This document shows, in pieces, positions 7,889-18,516 of a stretch of DNA of 64,000 nt. This DNA is from Kitasatospora albolonga (lineage in GTDB: Bacteria > Actinomycetota > Actinomycetes > Streptomycetales > Streptomycetaceae), in NCBI GenBank assembly GCA_002082585.1, contig CP020563.1, positions 2,598,001 through 2,662,000 of the forward strand. Direction: 5' to 3'. The notes below the pieces were generated by a model. The model worked only from the letters and a program-made list of their open reading frames with translations, did no database searches and was not told the origin of the DNA. Position 1 is the stretch's first letter. Every line of letters starts with the position of its first letter. The translations under genes were made by a program, and so were the position numbers.

Positions 7889-8626
7889 CTACGCGTTCTG
7901 CGTGGTTGCGAGTGCGTCACGCTGGAGCGTGGCGAGGTCGACGCAGCCCGCGGTGGCCAGGTCCAGGAGCGAGCCCAGCTCCTTGCGGTCGAACGGGGCG
8001 CCCTCGGCGGTGCCCTGGACCTCGACGAAGCGGCCGTCCCCGGTGCAGACGACGTTCATGTCGGTCTCGGCCCGGACGTCCTCCTCGTAGCAGAGGTCGA
8101 GCAGCGGGGTGCCGTCGACGATGCCGACGCTGATGGCGGCGACGGTGTCAGTGAGCGGCTTGCGGCCGGCCTTGACGATCTTCTTGCCCTGGGCCCAGGC
8201 GACGGCGTCGGCGAGGGCGACGTACGCGCCGGTGATGGCGGCCGTACGGGTGCCTCCGTCGGCCTGGAGGACGTCGCAGTCCAGGACGATGGTGTTCTCG
8301 CCGAGGGCCTTGTAGTCGATGACCGCGCGGAGCGAACGGCCGATCAGGCGGCTGATCTCGTGGGTGCGTCCGCCGATCTTGCCGCGTACGGCTTCGCGGT
8401 CGCCGCGGGTGTTGGTGGAGCGGGGCAGCATGGAGTACTCGGCGGTGACCCAGCCCTCGCCGCTGCCCTTGCGCCAGCGCGGGACGCCTTCGGTGACGGA
8501 GGCGGTGCAGAAGACTCTGGTGTCGCCGAAGGAGATGAGGACTGAGCCCTCGGCGTGCTTGCTCCAGCCGCGTTCGATGGTGACGGGGCGGAGCTGTTCG
8601 GGGGTGCGGCCGTCGATGCGAGACAT
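7889..8626 (-). CDS. rph: Ribonuclease PH
   Basis: 245 residues from the ATG at 8626 ([15 protein letters not shown]), the conserved RNase PH start; the frame runs open further upstream but that part looks non-coding. Motifs [16 protein letters not shown], the Arg-rich [17 protein letters not shown] and [16 protein letters not shown] match the phosphorolytic 3'-to-5' exoribonuclease that trims tRNA precursors, working as a hexamer in the cytoplasm. Confidence 0.96.
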   Translation of the reverse strand: MSRIDGRTPEQLRPVTIERGWSKHAEGSVLISFGDTRVFCTASVTEGVPRWRKGSGEGWVTAEYSMLPRSTNTRGDREAVRGKIGGRTHEISRLIGRSLRAVIDYKALGENTIVLDCDVLQADGGTRTAAITGAYVALADAVAWAQGKKIVKAGRKPLTDTVAAISVGIVDGTPLLDLCYEEDVRAETDMNVVCTGDGRFVEVQGTAEGAPFDRKELGSLLDLATAGCVDLATLQRDALATTQNA

Positions 8627-8768
8627 GGGGCCGACTTTATCCGTTGGCGGGGGTGGCTCCGTTCGGGTGTGTACGGGGGTGGCGCGGGAGGCCGTACGGA
8701 GCGGTTCGGGTGGCCCTGAAGGCTGTTCGGAGTGGTTCTGAAAGCAGCCCGGTGCGGGGCGGTACGGC

Positions 8769-8802
8769 GCAGGCCCCGTCACCCGGGGGGTGCGGGGCCT
8801 GC
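8769..8802 (-). terminator. Terminator after nagF
   Basis: Arms GCAGGCCCCG (8769-8778) and complement (8793-8802) enclose an inner CACCC/GGGTG pairing; it lies 49 bases downstream of the minus-strand EIIB stop. Confidence 0.7.
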
Positions 8803-8850
8803 GGGGGCGGGCCCCAGGGGGCCTGCGGTGTCCGGCGAGGTGTCAGCCGG

Positions 8851-9084
8851 TCACATCATGTCTTCGATGTCGGCGGCGATGGGGTCCGCGTCGGTGCCGA
8901 TGACGACCTGGATCGCGGTGCCCATCTTGACGACGCCGTGGGCGCCGGCGGCCTTCAGGGCGGCCTCGTCGACCTTGCTGGCGTCGTGGACCTCGGTGCG
9001 GAGGCGGGTGATGCAGCCTTCGATCTCGTCGATGTTCTCGATGCCGCCGAGCCCGGCGACGATCTTCTCAGCCTTGGTGGCCAT
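8851..9084 (-). CDS. nagF: PTS system N-acetylglucosamine EIIB component
   Basis: 77-residue stand-alone EIIB domain. The phosphorylated Cys is C24 in IEGCITRLR, the classic glucose-family EIIB motif. It passes phosphate from EIIA(Crr) to GlcNAc bound by an EIIC partner, here NagE1 or NagE2 encoded just across the divergent promoter. Start ATG at 9084 has GGGAGAAGGA upstream. In S. coelicolor the equivalent set is nagF/nagE1/nagE2, controlled by DasR; a dre sits in the shared intergenic region. Confidence 0.93.
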   Translation of the reverse strand: MATKAEKIVAGLGGIENIDEIEGCITRLRTEVHDASKVDEAALKAAGAHGVVKMGTAIQVVIGTDADPIAADIEDMM

Positions 9085-9248
9085 GTCCTTCTCCCTGGTG
9101 TTCGCGTGCAGACGGGCCGCCCGCTGCGGGTCCGTTTCGTCACGGTAACGCACGGTTGGCCCAACTTCGCGGGCGGGTAACCGGACTATCACCAAAGATA
9201 ACGATCACCGGTGCCCTGACTTCGGGGCGGGCCCCGGACCGTGACGCA

Positions 9249-9264
9249 ACTGGTCTACACCAGT
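9249..9264. promoter_or_regulatory. DasR operator (dre) between nagF and nagE1
   Basis: ACTGGTCTACACCAGT is the canonical 16-bp dre. It is 44 bases upstream of the nagE1 start and 165 upstream of nagF, so it probably governs nagE1 most directly. DasR is a GntR-family repressor released by glucosamine-6-phosphate. Confidence 0.93.
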
Positions 9265-9307
9265 TTCCAACGACCGCCAAACGAGGCGTGTTCCGGGAAG
9301 GATGCCG

Positions 9308-10567
9308 ATGAGTTCGAGCGCCGCTGCGGCACCGCAGCCAAAATGGTGGAACGGACCGGTCCAGGGCCTGCAGAAGGTCGGCCGCAGCCTCCAGCTCCCG
9401 GTGGCCGTCCTCCCGGCGGCGGGCCTGCTCGTCAGCCTCGGGAACCTCTTCTCCTCCTATCTGCACGGCGCCTTCTGGGAGAAGACCTCCAGCGTGCTGC
9501 TGAACGGCGGCGGGGCGATCCTCGACGGCAAGACGGGGCTGCCGCTGCTGTTCTGCATCGGCGTGGCCATCGGCTTCGCCAAGAAGGCCGACGGCTCCAC
9601 CGCGCTGGCGGCCGTCGTCGGCTTCCTGGTCTACCGGGGCGTGCTCGGCGCGTTCCCGATGGACGGCACCGTGACGGACGAGCTGCCCCAGGGCGAGCCG
9701 CAGAACCCCGGCGTGCTCGGCGGCATCCTGATCGGCCTGCTGACCGCGGTCGTCTGGCAGCGCTACCACCGCACCAAGCTGGTCGACTGGCTCGGCTTCT
9801 TCAACGGCCGGCGCCTGGTGCCGATCCTGATGGCGTTCCTCTGCGTGATCCTCGGCGTGCTCTTCGGGCTGCTGTGGCAGCCGGTGGGCGACGGGCTGAC
9901 CTGGTTCTCCAAGCAGCTGATCGACCTCGGCTCCTGGGGCGCGGCCATCTTCGGCTTCGCGAACCGCCTGCTGATCCCGATCGGCATGCACCAGTTCCTG
10001 AACACGTTCTTCTGGTTCCAGGCGGGCGAGTTCACCGGGGCGGACGGCCAGACCGTCCAGGGCGACATCTCCCGGTTCTTCGCCCAGGACCCGTCGGCCG
10101 GCCAGTTCACCTCGGGCTTCTTCCCGATCATGATGTTCGGCCTGCCCGCCGCCGCGCTGGCGATCACCCACTGCGCGCGGCCCGAGCGCCGCAAGGAGGT
10201 CGGCGGGCTGATGGTGTCGGTGGCGCTGACCTCGTTCGTCACCGGCGTGACCGAGCCGATCGAGTTCTCGTTCATGTTCGTCGCACCGCTGCTGTACGGC
10301 GTGCACGCCGTACTGACGGGGGCCTCGATGGGCATCACCTGGCTCCTGGGAGTGCACGCCGGGTTCAGCTTCTCGGCCGGGTTGATCGACTACGTCGTCA
10401 ACTGGCATCTGGATACGAAACCGTGGCTGATCATCCCGATCGGCGCGTGCTTCGCGGTGATCTACTACGTGGTCTTCCGCTTCGCGATCACCAAGTTCGA
10501 CCTCAAGACCCCCGGCCGCGAGCCGGAGGAGGTCGAGCGGGAGATCGAGAAGGATCTCACGAAGTAG
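9308..10567 (+). CDS. nagE1: PTS N-acetylglucosamine EIIC permease NagE1
   Basis: 419 residues, EIIC only: about ten membrane segments, GRSLQLPVAVLPAAGLL at the start and the sugar-site signature GVTEPIEFSFMFVAP in the C-terminal half. I chose ATG 9308 over 9302 because GGGAAGG abuts 9302. It imports and phosphorylates GlcNAc together with NagF and the general PTS proteins. Ends with a charged tail (EEVEREIEKDLTK) and a strong hairpin. About 60% of the sequence visibly repeats in nagE2, so the two are tandem duplicates. Confidence 0.93.
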   Translation: MSSSAAAAPQPKWWNGPVQGLQKVGRSLQLPVAVLPAAGLLVSLGNLFSSYLHGAFWEKTSSVLLNGGGAILDGKTGLPLLFCIGVAIGFAKKADGSTALAAVVGFLVYRGVLGAFPMDGTVTDELPQGEPQNPGVLGGILIGLLTAVVWQRYHRTKLVDWLGFFNGRRLVPILMAFLCVILGVLFGLLWQPVGDGLTWFSKQLIDLGSWGAAIFGFANRLLIPIGMHQFLNTFFWFQAGEFTGADGQTVQGDISRFFAQDPSAGQFTSGFFPIMMFGLPAAALAITHCARPERRKEVGGLMVSVALTSFVTGVTEPIEFSFMFVAPLLYGVHAVLTGASMGITWLLGVHAGFSFSAGLIDYVVNWHLDTKPWLIIPIGACFAVIYYVVFRFAITKFDLKTPGREPEEVEREIEKDLTK

Positions 10568-10597
10568 CAGCTCGGAAGGGGTTTCCCCACCCCGCGC

Positions 10598-10629
10598 AAG
10601 GCCCTCGGACCACCCGGTCCGGGGGCCTT
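10598..10629 (+). terminator. Terminator after nagE1
   Basis: 14 paired bases (one G-T) between 10598-10611 and 10616-10629 with a 4-base loop, 31 bases past the stop. Confidence 0.85.
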
Positions 10630-10713
10630 CGCCATGTCACCGAACGTACCGGCTCTGCTACCGCGAATGAGAAGGGAATTGAAGGTTCCTTATCTAACCC
10701 TCACCGTGCTACA

Positions 10714-10729
10714 ACTGGTCTACACCACT
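10714..10729. promoter_or_regulatory. DasR operator (dre), first of a tandem pair upstream of nagE2
   Basis: ACTGGTCTACACCACT differs from the ideal dre in one arm base only. It lies 97 bases before the nagE2 start. Confidence 0.9.
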
Positions 10730-10730
10730 G

Positions 10731-10746
10731 AGTGGTCCAGACCACG
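10731..10746. promoter_or_regulatory. Second dre-like site next to the first
   Basis: AGTGGTCCAGACCACG keeps the TGGTC...GACCA core of a dre and starts 17 bases after the first site, one base apart. Binding by DasR is inferred from the match. Confidence 0.65.
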
Positions 10747-10825
10747 GCTGTCTGCCGCCGTCTGTCGAGTCGCCGCCTCCCCTCATCGATCGTCCGGGCG
10801 GCACCGTGTCCCATGGAGGAAGTTG

Positions 10826-12091
<1,266 letters not shown>

Positions 12092-12113
12092 CCTCCGCCC
12101 CACCCCCGTACAC

Positions 12114-12158
12114 ACGGAACCCCCGCCTCCCTCTCCGTGAGGAAGGCGGGGGTTCCGT
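12114..12158. terminator. Terminator after nagE2
   Basis: Arms ACGGAACCCCCGCCT (12114-12128) and complement (12144-12158); placed between nagE2 and the convergent MBL gene and usable by both. Confidence 0.9.
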
Positions 12159-12189
12159 CGTATTCGGGAGCCGTACTCGGGAGCCGTAC

Positions 12190-12942
12190 TCAGAACTCGT
12201 ACACCGCTCCCGGCACCGCCAGTTCCACCGGCCCCGGGTAGGCCGCCCGGGCGTCCGCGAGGTTGCGGTTCTCGTCCGTCCACGGCGGGATGTGGGTCAG
12301 GACGAGCCGGCGGGCGCCCGCGCGGGCGGCGGCCTCACCGGCCTCCCGGCCGTTGAGGTGCAGGTCGGGGATGTCCTCCTTGCCGTCCACGAACGACGCC
12401 TCGCAGAGGAACAGGTCCGCGTCCCGGGCCAGCTCCTCCAGGGCGTCGCAGGTCCCCGTGTCGCCGGAGTAGGCGAGGGTGGAGCCGCCGTGCTCGATCC
12501 GGATGCCGAAGGTGTCGACGGGGTGGCGGAGCTTCTCCGTCACGACCGAGAAGGGGCCGATCTCGAAGGCGTCCGACTTCAGCGTGTGGAAGTCGAAGAC
12601 CTCGCTCATCGCCCGGTCGGAGGGGGTGTCGCCGTGGGCGGCGGTCAGCCGCTGCTCGGTGCCCTCGGGGCCGTAGACCGGAAGGGGGACGGGGCGGGCG
12701 CCGTCGTGGCGGTAGTAGCGCACGACGAAGTACGCGCACATGTCGATGTAGTGATCGGCGTGCAGATGGCTGAGGAAGATCGCGTCGAGGTCGTAGAGAC
12801 CGACGTGGCGCTGCAGCTCGCCGAGGGCTCCGTTGCCCATGTCGAGGAGCAGCCGGAAGCCGTCGGCCTCTACGAGGTAGCTCGAGCATGCCGACCCCGG
12901 GGAGGGGAACGAGCCGGAGCAGCCGACGACGGTGAGCTTCAT
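12190..12942 (-). CDS. Metallo-beta-lactamase fold hydrolase (RNase Z/phosphodiesterase-like)
   Basis: 250 residues. The zinc motif is H59-L-H61-A-D63-H64, with AYSGDTGTCDALEELA carrying the bridging Asp and LTHIPPW a later His. The compact form, starting MKLTVVGCSGSFPSPGSACSSYLV, belongs to the RNase Z/PhnP/cyclic phosphodiesterase side of the MBL superfamily rather than to beta-lactamases. Actual substrate unknown. ATG at 12942 with GGAGG upstream; divergent from the MazF-domain gene. Confidence 0.88.
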   Translation of the reverse strand: MKLTVVGCSGSFPSPGSACSSYLVEADGFRLLLDMGNGALGELQRHVGLYDLDAIFLSHLHADHYIDMCAYFVVRYYRHDGARPVPLPVYGPEGTEQRLTAAHGDTPSDRAMSEVFDFHTLKSDAFEIGPFSVVTEKLRHPVDTFGIRIEHGGSTLAYSGDTGTCDALEELARDADLFLCEASFVDGKEDIPDLHLNGREAGEAAARAGARRLVLTHIPPWTDENRNLADARAAYPGPVELAVPGAVYEF

Positions 12943-13190
12943 GGAGCGTGAACCTCCGGAACATGGGAACGGGGAGGGTTCGTGCGGGAGAGGTCGTGCC
13001 GTTCCTGCCGGAACGTTTTGCGGTTCGTCGAGCGTAAGGCGCGAAACTCCGCGTCGCTCCTCTGCCGCCTGCCGTTGTGGGGCAACTCACCTGCTCTGTC
13101 ACCGGTTCGATGGAAGCGCGTCCACGGCGGGCCCGGGCGCGGCGGCCGGGCGGGGCGGGGCCGTTCCCGGCGCGCCGGTACGGTCGGGGC

Positions 13191-13709
13191 ATGGACACGT
13201 TCTGGTGGGTGGCGCTGGTCGCCGTGGTTCTGCTGGCCCTCGTCGCCGCGGTGGTGGACGGGCGGGGACGGTCGGGGCGGGGGCCGGGATCGCGGGGGCC
13301 CGGGTCGCGGCGGCCGGGGCGGCCAGGTGGATCGGTCCGGCCCCCGTCGCGGCCCTCCGGTCCGGCGGGACGCGGTGACGGGCGTACGCCGCGGGCGGGC
13401 GAGGTGTGGTGGGCCGATGTGCCGTACGAGGACGGGCCCGGGTCCAAGGACCGGCCGTGCCTGGTCCTCTCCGTACGGGGACGGGGGCGGGGCGCCACGG
13501 CGCTCGTCGCCAAGATCACCAGCAAGGACCACGGGGAGCGGCCCGGGGTGATCGCGCTGCCCGCCGGGACGGTGGGCGACCAGCGGGGGCGGCAGAGCTT
13601 CCTGGAGACGGACGAGCTGCGGGAGGTCCGGATCGCCGGGTTCCGGCGGAGGGCGGGGACCGTGGACGCGGAGCTGTGGGAACGGGTGCGGGGGCTGGGG
13701 GCGGGGTGA
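13191..13709 (+). CDS. Membrane-anchored PemK/MazF-domain protein, no antitoxin gene beside it
   Basis: 172 residues from ATG 13191 (MDTFWWVAL). One N-terminal membrane helix (residues ~4-23), an Arg/Gly/Pro-rich linker to ~residue 68, then a MazF fold: RAGEVWWADVPYEDGPGSKDRPCLVLS, AKITSKDH and a C-terminal ELWERVRGL. MazF proteins are sequence-specific endoribonucleases, normally soluble and paired with an antitoxin; none is encoded adjacent. Whether this one still cuts RNA is unknown. Conserved in Streptomyces as far as I recall. The frame is open further 5', but the membrane-helix start is the natural one. Confidence 0.82.
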   Translation: MDTFWWVALVAVVLLALVAAVVDGRGRSGRGPGSRGPGSRRPGRPGGSVRPPSRPSGPAGRGDGRTPRAGEVWWADVPYEDGPGSKDRPCLVLSVRGRGRGATALVAKITSKDHGERPGVIALPAGTVGDQRGRQSFLETDELREVRIAGFRRRAGTVDAELWERVRGLGAG

Positions 13710-13732
13710 GGAAGCGGGGCCCCGGGCGGGCC

Positions 13733-13790
13733 TTTCGGGGCGCTGCCCCGGACCCCGCTCCTCAAGCGCCGGGGGGGCTGGTTTTCCCCC
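13733..13790. repeat. Dispersed Streptomyces intergenic repeat (REP-like)
   Basis: The stretch containing GCTGCCCCGGACCCCGCTCC and CTCAAGCGCCGGGGGGGCTG resembles a GC-rich element that recurs between convergent genes in many Streptomyces genomes (recognised from memory). It lies between the convergent MazF-domain and cysM genes and probably acts as a terminator. Confidence 0.55.
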
Positions 13791-13835
13791 GGACTGGCTG
13801 GGATTGCCCCACCGGCCGGAGGCAAGGCTCGGGGC

Positions 13836-15064
<1,229 letters not shown>

Positions 15065-15190
15065 GGCGTGGGCTCCTGTCGAAAGCGGGAGGTGGCGTGG
15101 GGCGCGCGTTTCTTCCCCCGCGCGGGGGGTGGGGCGTGGTGCGTGGGGCTCGCGGTGGGCCCGGCCCCCGTCAGGCCGTGCGGCTCGCGG

Positions 15191-15301
15191 TCAGGCTGCG
15201 GGCGGGGGACAGATCGCGCTCTTGAGCCTGCACAGGTCGACGTGCAGCCGCGCGACGAGCAGCGTGCCCGGCGTCCTGTTGCTCACGTCATGGGGAACCA
15301 T
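15191..15301 (-). CDS. Leader peptide upstream of cysO-cysM, leaderless start
   Basis: A 36-codon frame, MVPHDVSNRTPGTLL followed by VARLHVDLCRLKSAICPPP, ending 126 bases before cysO. The pattern RLHVDLCR...SAIC is one I recall from short 'putative leader peptides' ahead of sulfur-metabolism genes in Streptomyces. It has two Cys codons in its last third. TACGAT at 15308-15313 fits a -10 box exactly six bases before the ATG, so the transcript would begin at the start codon. Role as a cysteine-sensing attenuator is inferred by analogy with Cys-rich mycobacterial uORFs. Confidence 0.72.
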   Translation of the reverse strand: MVPHDVSNRTPGTLLVARLHVDLCRLKSAICPPPAA

Positions 15302-15307
15302 GCGGGC

Positions 15308-15336
15308 ATCGTATCGATTCCCGGCCGGGAAACCCG
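15308..15336 (-). promoter_or_regulatory. Promoter of the leader-cysO-cysM unit with an operator-like palindrome
   Basis: Minus-strand TACGAT (15308-15313) as -10; the perfect palindrome TTCCCGGCCGGGAA (15318-15331) fills the spacer where RNA polymerase would sit. No good -35 is visible (CGGGTT at 17-base spacing), suggesting regulator dependence. Regulator unknown. Confidence 0.5.
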
Positions 15337-15370
15337 AGTGTGATCCCACATGGTGGATGGTTCGCGACCA

Positions 15371-16168
15371 TTATGCGGACAGAGCGGGGCGGCCGGGTCC
15401 CTCCGGGAGGTAGACGACGGTGGGGGCGCCGGTCTTCGGGTGGGCGCTGACCTCGGCGGCGACGCCGTACACCTCGCTCAGCAGCTCCGCCGTGAGGACC
15501 TCCTCCGGGGTGCCGGAGGCGACGACCCGGCCGTCCTTGAGGACGTAGACGCGGTCGCAGTAGTAAGCGGCGAGGTTGAGGTCGTGCAGGGCGAGCAGGT
15601 TGGTGGTGCCGAGGCCCCGGACCAGGGAGAGGGTCTCCAGCTGGTAGCGGATGTCCAGGTGGTTGGTCGGCTCGTCCAGGACGACGAGCGCGGGCTGCTG
15701 GACCAGGGCGCGGGCGACCAGGGCCCGTTGGCGTTCGCCGCCGGAGAGGGAGGCGAACGTACGGGGTTCGAGTGCGGCGATCCCGACCCGCTTCAGGGCG
15801 TCGGCGACGAGCGCGGTGTCGGCGGCGCTGTCCGCCTCCCAGAACCGCTTGTGCGGGGCGCGGCCCATCGCGACGACCTGGCCGACGGTCAGCTCGAACC
15901 CGGCGTGGCCGTCCTGCGGGACGGTGGCGATGCGCTGGGCGCGGGCCTTCACGGGGAGGGTGGCGAGGTCGTCGCCGTCCAGGAGGACCCGGCCGTGGGT
16001 GGGGCGCAGGGTGCCGTAGACGCAGCGCAGGAGCGTGGTCTTGCCGCTGCCGTTGGGTCCGACCAGGCCGACGGTCTCGCCGTCGGCGGCGGTGAGGTCG
16101 ACGGCGTCGACGAGGTGGCGGCCCCCGCCGGTCCCGTACGAGAGGCTTTCGGTGCGCAGGGTGGTCAC
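15371..16168 (-). CDS. btuD: ABC transporter ATPase, cobalamin/iron-chelate type
   Basis: 265 residues: Walker A GPNGSGKTT, signature LSGGERQRALVARAL, Walker B LVVLDEPTNHLD. The FecE/BtuD subfamily is clear. Third gene of an operon with a FecCD-type permease and a binding lipoprotein, transcribed from behind a cobalamin riboswitch; 64 bases separate it from the permease. It powers uptake of the ligand captured by the binding protein. Symbol given by analogy; see the binding protein for alternatives. Confidence 0.88.
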   Translation of the reverse strand: MTTLRTESLSYGTGGGRHLVDAVDLTAADGETVGLVGPNGSGKTTLLRCVYGTLRPTHGRVLLDGDDLATLPVKARAQRIATVPQDGHAGFELTVGQVVAMGRAPHKRFWEADSAADTALVADALKRVGIAALEPRTFASLSGGERQRALVARALVQQPALVVLDEPTNHLDIRYQLETLSLVRGLGTTNLLALHDLNLAAYYCDRVYVLKDGRVVASGTPEEVLTAELLSEVYGVAAEVSAHPKTGAPTVVYLPEGPGRPALSA

Positions 16169-16232
16169 GGGCGGGCTCCTTCGGGCGGTGCGGTCACACG
16201 GGCGCTCCCCTGCCGGTGGCGTACGGGTCGTC

Positions 16233-17273
16233 TCACGCGGGCGCCCCTTCCGGCCTGCGCCGCAGCATCCACAGGAAGAACGGTCCGCCGGTCAGGGCCG
16301 TGAGCACGCCGACCGGGATGTCCTGCGGGGCGGCCAGCGTCCGGGCGGCCAGGTCCGCGAGGACCAGGAACACCGCCCCGCCGAGCGCGACCACCGGCAG
16401 CAGCGCGCGGTGCGAGGCGCCGACCGCCATCCGGGCCATGTGCGGGACCATCAGCCCGACGAAGCCGATCGCCCCGCTGTACGCGACGAGCGCCCCGGTC
16501 ATCAGGGAGGCGAGGACGAAGACGGCGGCCCGGAAGCGGGCGGTGTCCAGCCCGAGGACGGTCGCGCCCTCCTCCCCCACCAGGAGCAGGTCGAGCGGGC
16601 GGGCCAGGGTGAGGAGCACGGCCGTACCGGCGATCAGGGTGACCGTGGGGAGCGCGAGCATGTCCCAGCGGGCCGCGCCGAGGCCGCCGAGGGTCCAGTA
16701 GAGGACTTCCTGGAGGTGGTCGGCGCGGGCGGAGGTGACCAGGATCAGGCTGGTGAGGGCGGAGAGGATGTAGGAGACGGCGACCCCGGCAAGGACGAGC
16801 CGGTTGGTGGTGAGGCCTCCCCCGCCGCGCGCCAGGGTGTAGACGAGCAGCAGCGAGAGCAGGGCCCCGGCGAAGGCGGCGGCGGGGATCGTGACGGTGG
16901 TGGCGAGGGACGCGCCGATGCCGAGGACGATGACGACGACCGCGCCGGTGGAGGCGCCGGAGGAGACGCCGAGGAGGAACGGGTCGGCGAGCTGGTTCCG
17001 TACGAGGGCCTGGAGGACCGTGCCGATGACGGCGAGTCCGGCGCCGACGACGATGCCGAGCAGGACCCGGGGCAGCCGCACGTCCAGGACGATCGTGCGG
17101 AACGGGCTCGCCTCCGCCCGCCCGGTCAGGATGTCGATGACCTGGCCGGGCGGAATGCGGACGGAGCCGAGGGCGAGGGCGGCGACCACGGCGGCTGCGA
17201 GGAGTACGGCGAGGACGCCGACGACCAGGGTGTAGCGCAGCAGCCGCCGGGGTGCGGGGGCGCGGCAGGTCAC
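16233..17273 (-). CDS. btuC: ABC transporter permease, FecCD/BtuC family
   Basis: 346 residues with about ten membrane helices. GTG start at 17273 overlaps the stop of the binding-protein gene (GTGA). Family landmarks: RLPRVLLGIVVGAGLAVIG, NQLADPFLLGVSSGAS and GFVGLMVPHMAR. Forms the transmembrane dimer of a vitamin B12/siderophore type importer. Confidence 0.9.
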   Translation of the reverse strand: MTCRAPAPRRLLRYTLVVGVLAVLLAAAVVAALALGSVRIPPGQVIDILTGRAEASPFRTIVLDVRLPRVLLGIVVGAGLAVIGTVLQALVRNQLADPFLLGVSSGASTGAVVVIVLGIGASLATTVTIPAAAFAGALLSLLLVYTLARGGGGLTTNRLVLAGVAVSYILSALTSLILVTSARADHLQEVLYWTLGGLGAARWDMLALPTVTLIAGTAVLLTLARPLDLLLVGEEGATVLGLDTARFRAAVFVLASLMTGALVAYSGAIGFVGLMVPHMARMAVGASHRALLPVVALGGAVFLVLADLAARTLAAPQDIPVGVLTALTGGPFFLWMLRRRPEGAPA

Positions 17274-18271
17274 GGGGTGGTGGCCGCCGGGTGGAGCTGG
17301 GCCGCGAGCTTGTCGACGGCGGCGGGGACGCGGACGCCGAGGACCACGTCCGAGAGGGGCATGACCGCGAAGCGCTTGTTCTTGATGGCGGGGACGTCGG
17401 CGAGGGCCGGGTCGGTGAGGAGGCGCTTCTTCTTCTGTTCGACGGTGGTGGCGCCGTAGTCGTAGATCACGATCGCCTCGGGCTTGCGGGCGACGACGTT
17501 CTCCCAGGAGGCGTCCCCGAAGGACTTGTCGAGGTCGGCGAAGATGTTGGTGCCGCCGGCGCGCTTGATCAGCTCGTTGCCGATGCCCTTGCCGCCCGCG
17601 GTGAACGCGGTCTTGTCGCCGCTGTCGTAGACGAAGACGGGGAGGGCCTTGAGGTCCTTGAGCTTCTCGGCGGTCGCCGCGTTGTCGGCCTTGGCCTGCT
17701 TGATCCACGCCTCGGCGCGGTCGGCGACGCCGAAGGTGCGGCCGACCTCGCGGACCTCCTCGTAGAGGGTCTCCATCGGGGTGTCGGCCTTGGCGCAGCT
17801 CTCGGTGTTGAGGCGGCTCTCGATGCCGGACTTCTTGAACGCCTCGCGGCTGCGGCCGTCGCCCGCCGCGAACGCGCTGGCGTAGCCGCCGTAGACGAAG
17901 TCGGGGTTGGAAGCGAGGACCTGCTCGTAGGAGGGGTACTCCTTGGCGATCACCGGGACGGAGGCGTAGTCCTTGGCGTACTTCGGCAGGACCTTGTCGT
18001 CGAGGTAGGCGGTGCCGACGAGGGACTTGGCCAGGCCCAGCTCCAGCATGATCTCGGTGACGTGCTGGTTCATGGTGACCACGCGCTTCGGCGGGGCCTT
18101 GAAGGTGCTGGTGACACCGCAGTTCTTCACGGTGTACGGGAAGCCGTCGCTCTTCTCCGAAGCCTCGGGCCTGCCCTGGGCGTCGGTGGAGGTCTCCGAG
18201 GTGGAGCAGGCGGTGAGGGCGAGCGGGAGCAGCACGGCGGCGGCTATGAGCGCGGGGGTGCGCCGGGACAT
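17270..18271 (-). CDS. btuF: ABC transporter substrate-binding lipoprotein (BtuF-like, under cobalamin riboswitch)
   Basis: 333 residues with lipobox LTACSTS (Cys22), then the two-lobed metal-chelate binding fold joined by a long helix. RVVTMNQHVTEIMLELGL and VGTAYLDD are typical of a corrinoid/siderophore subclass. The riboswitch upstream argues for cobalamin or a precursor. Some relatives are labelled F420-0 or siderophore transporters, so ligand identity is inference. ATG at 18271 preceded by GGAGAGG. Confidence 0.85.
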   Translation of the reverse strand: MSRRTPALIAAAVLLPLALTACSTSETSTDAQGRPEASEKSDGFPYTVKNCGVTSTFKAPPKRVVTMNQHVTEIMLELGLAKSLVGTAYLDDKVLPKYAKDYASVPVIAKEYPSYEQVLASNPDFVYGGYASAFAAGDGRSREAFKKSGIESRLNTESCAKADTPMETLYEEVREVGRTFGVADRAEAWIKQAKADNAATAEKLKDLKALPVFVYDSGDKTAFTAGGKGIGNELIKRAGGTNIFADLDKSFGDASWENVVARKPEAIVIYDYGATTVEQKKKRLLTDPALADVPAIKNKRFAVMPLSDVVLGVRVPAAVDKLAAQLHPAATTP

Positions 18272-18284
18272 GGCGGGGCCTCTC

Positions 18285-18465
18285 CGGGGGATTTCCGCGT
18301 CCCCTGGTCGATGCGGAAAGGCGGCGGGCCAGTTCCTGGCTTCCGGGCCCTCTCCGGTACGGAGTCCGTACGGGAGAGGGCCCGGTCACAGTGGCGGGAC
18401 CGTGCCGGAATCGCACCGGCTTCCTGGTTCCCGCTGCCTTGTGTTCGGGTCTGGGGTGCAGTGTG
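18285..18465 (-). ncRNA. Cobalamin (B12) riboswitch
   Basis: Minus strand shows the class core: AAGCCGGTGCGATTCCGGCA (from 18422 down), GGTCCCGCCACTGTGA (B12 box, to 18386), a long variable stem (about 18345-18383) and GCCAGGAACTGGC at 18328-18340, then GACCAGGGGACGCGG. It ends just before the ribosome site of the binding-protein gene, so control is probably by hiding that site. Confidence 0.93.
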
Positions 18466-18516
18466 CCAGACCGATCCGGAGGGTCGGCGGGGCCCCCGGG
18501 CGACAAACGTTGCGGC

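Noticed and set aside
8640..8768. Near-repeats of CGGAG-GGTTC-type words after nagF
   Set aside because: Irregular spacing and weak identity; consistent with GC-rich background rather than a designed array.
15371..18271. F420-0 or siderophore transporter label for the btuFCD-like genes
   Set aside because: Not excluded, but the cobalamin riboswitch directly upstream makes a corrinoid ligand more likely.
16233..18506. Continuous frame suggesting a fusion of permease with an upstream protein
   Set aside because: The upstream half is an off-frame reading of the binding-protein gene; the permease start is the GTG at 17273.
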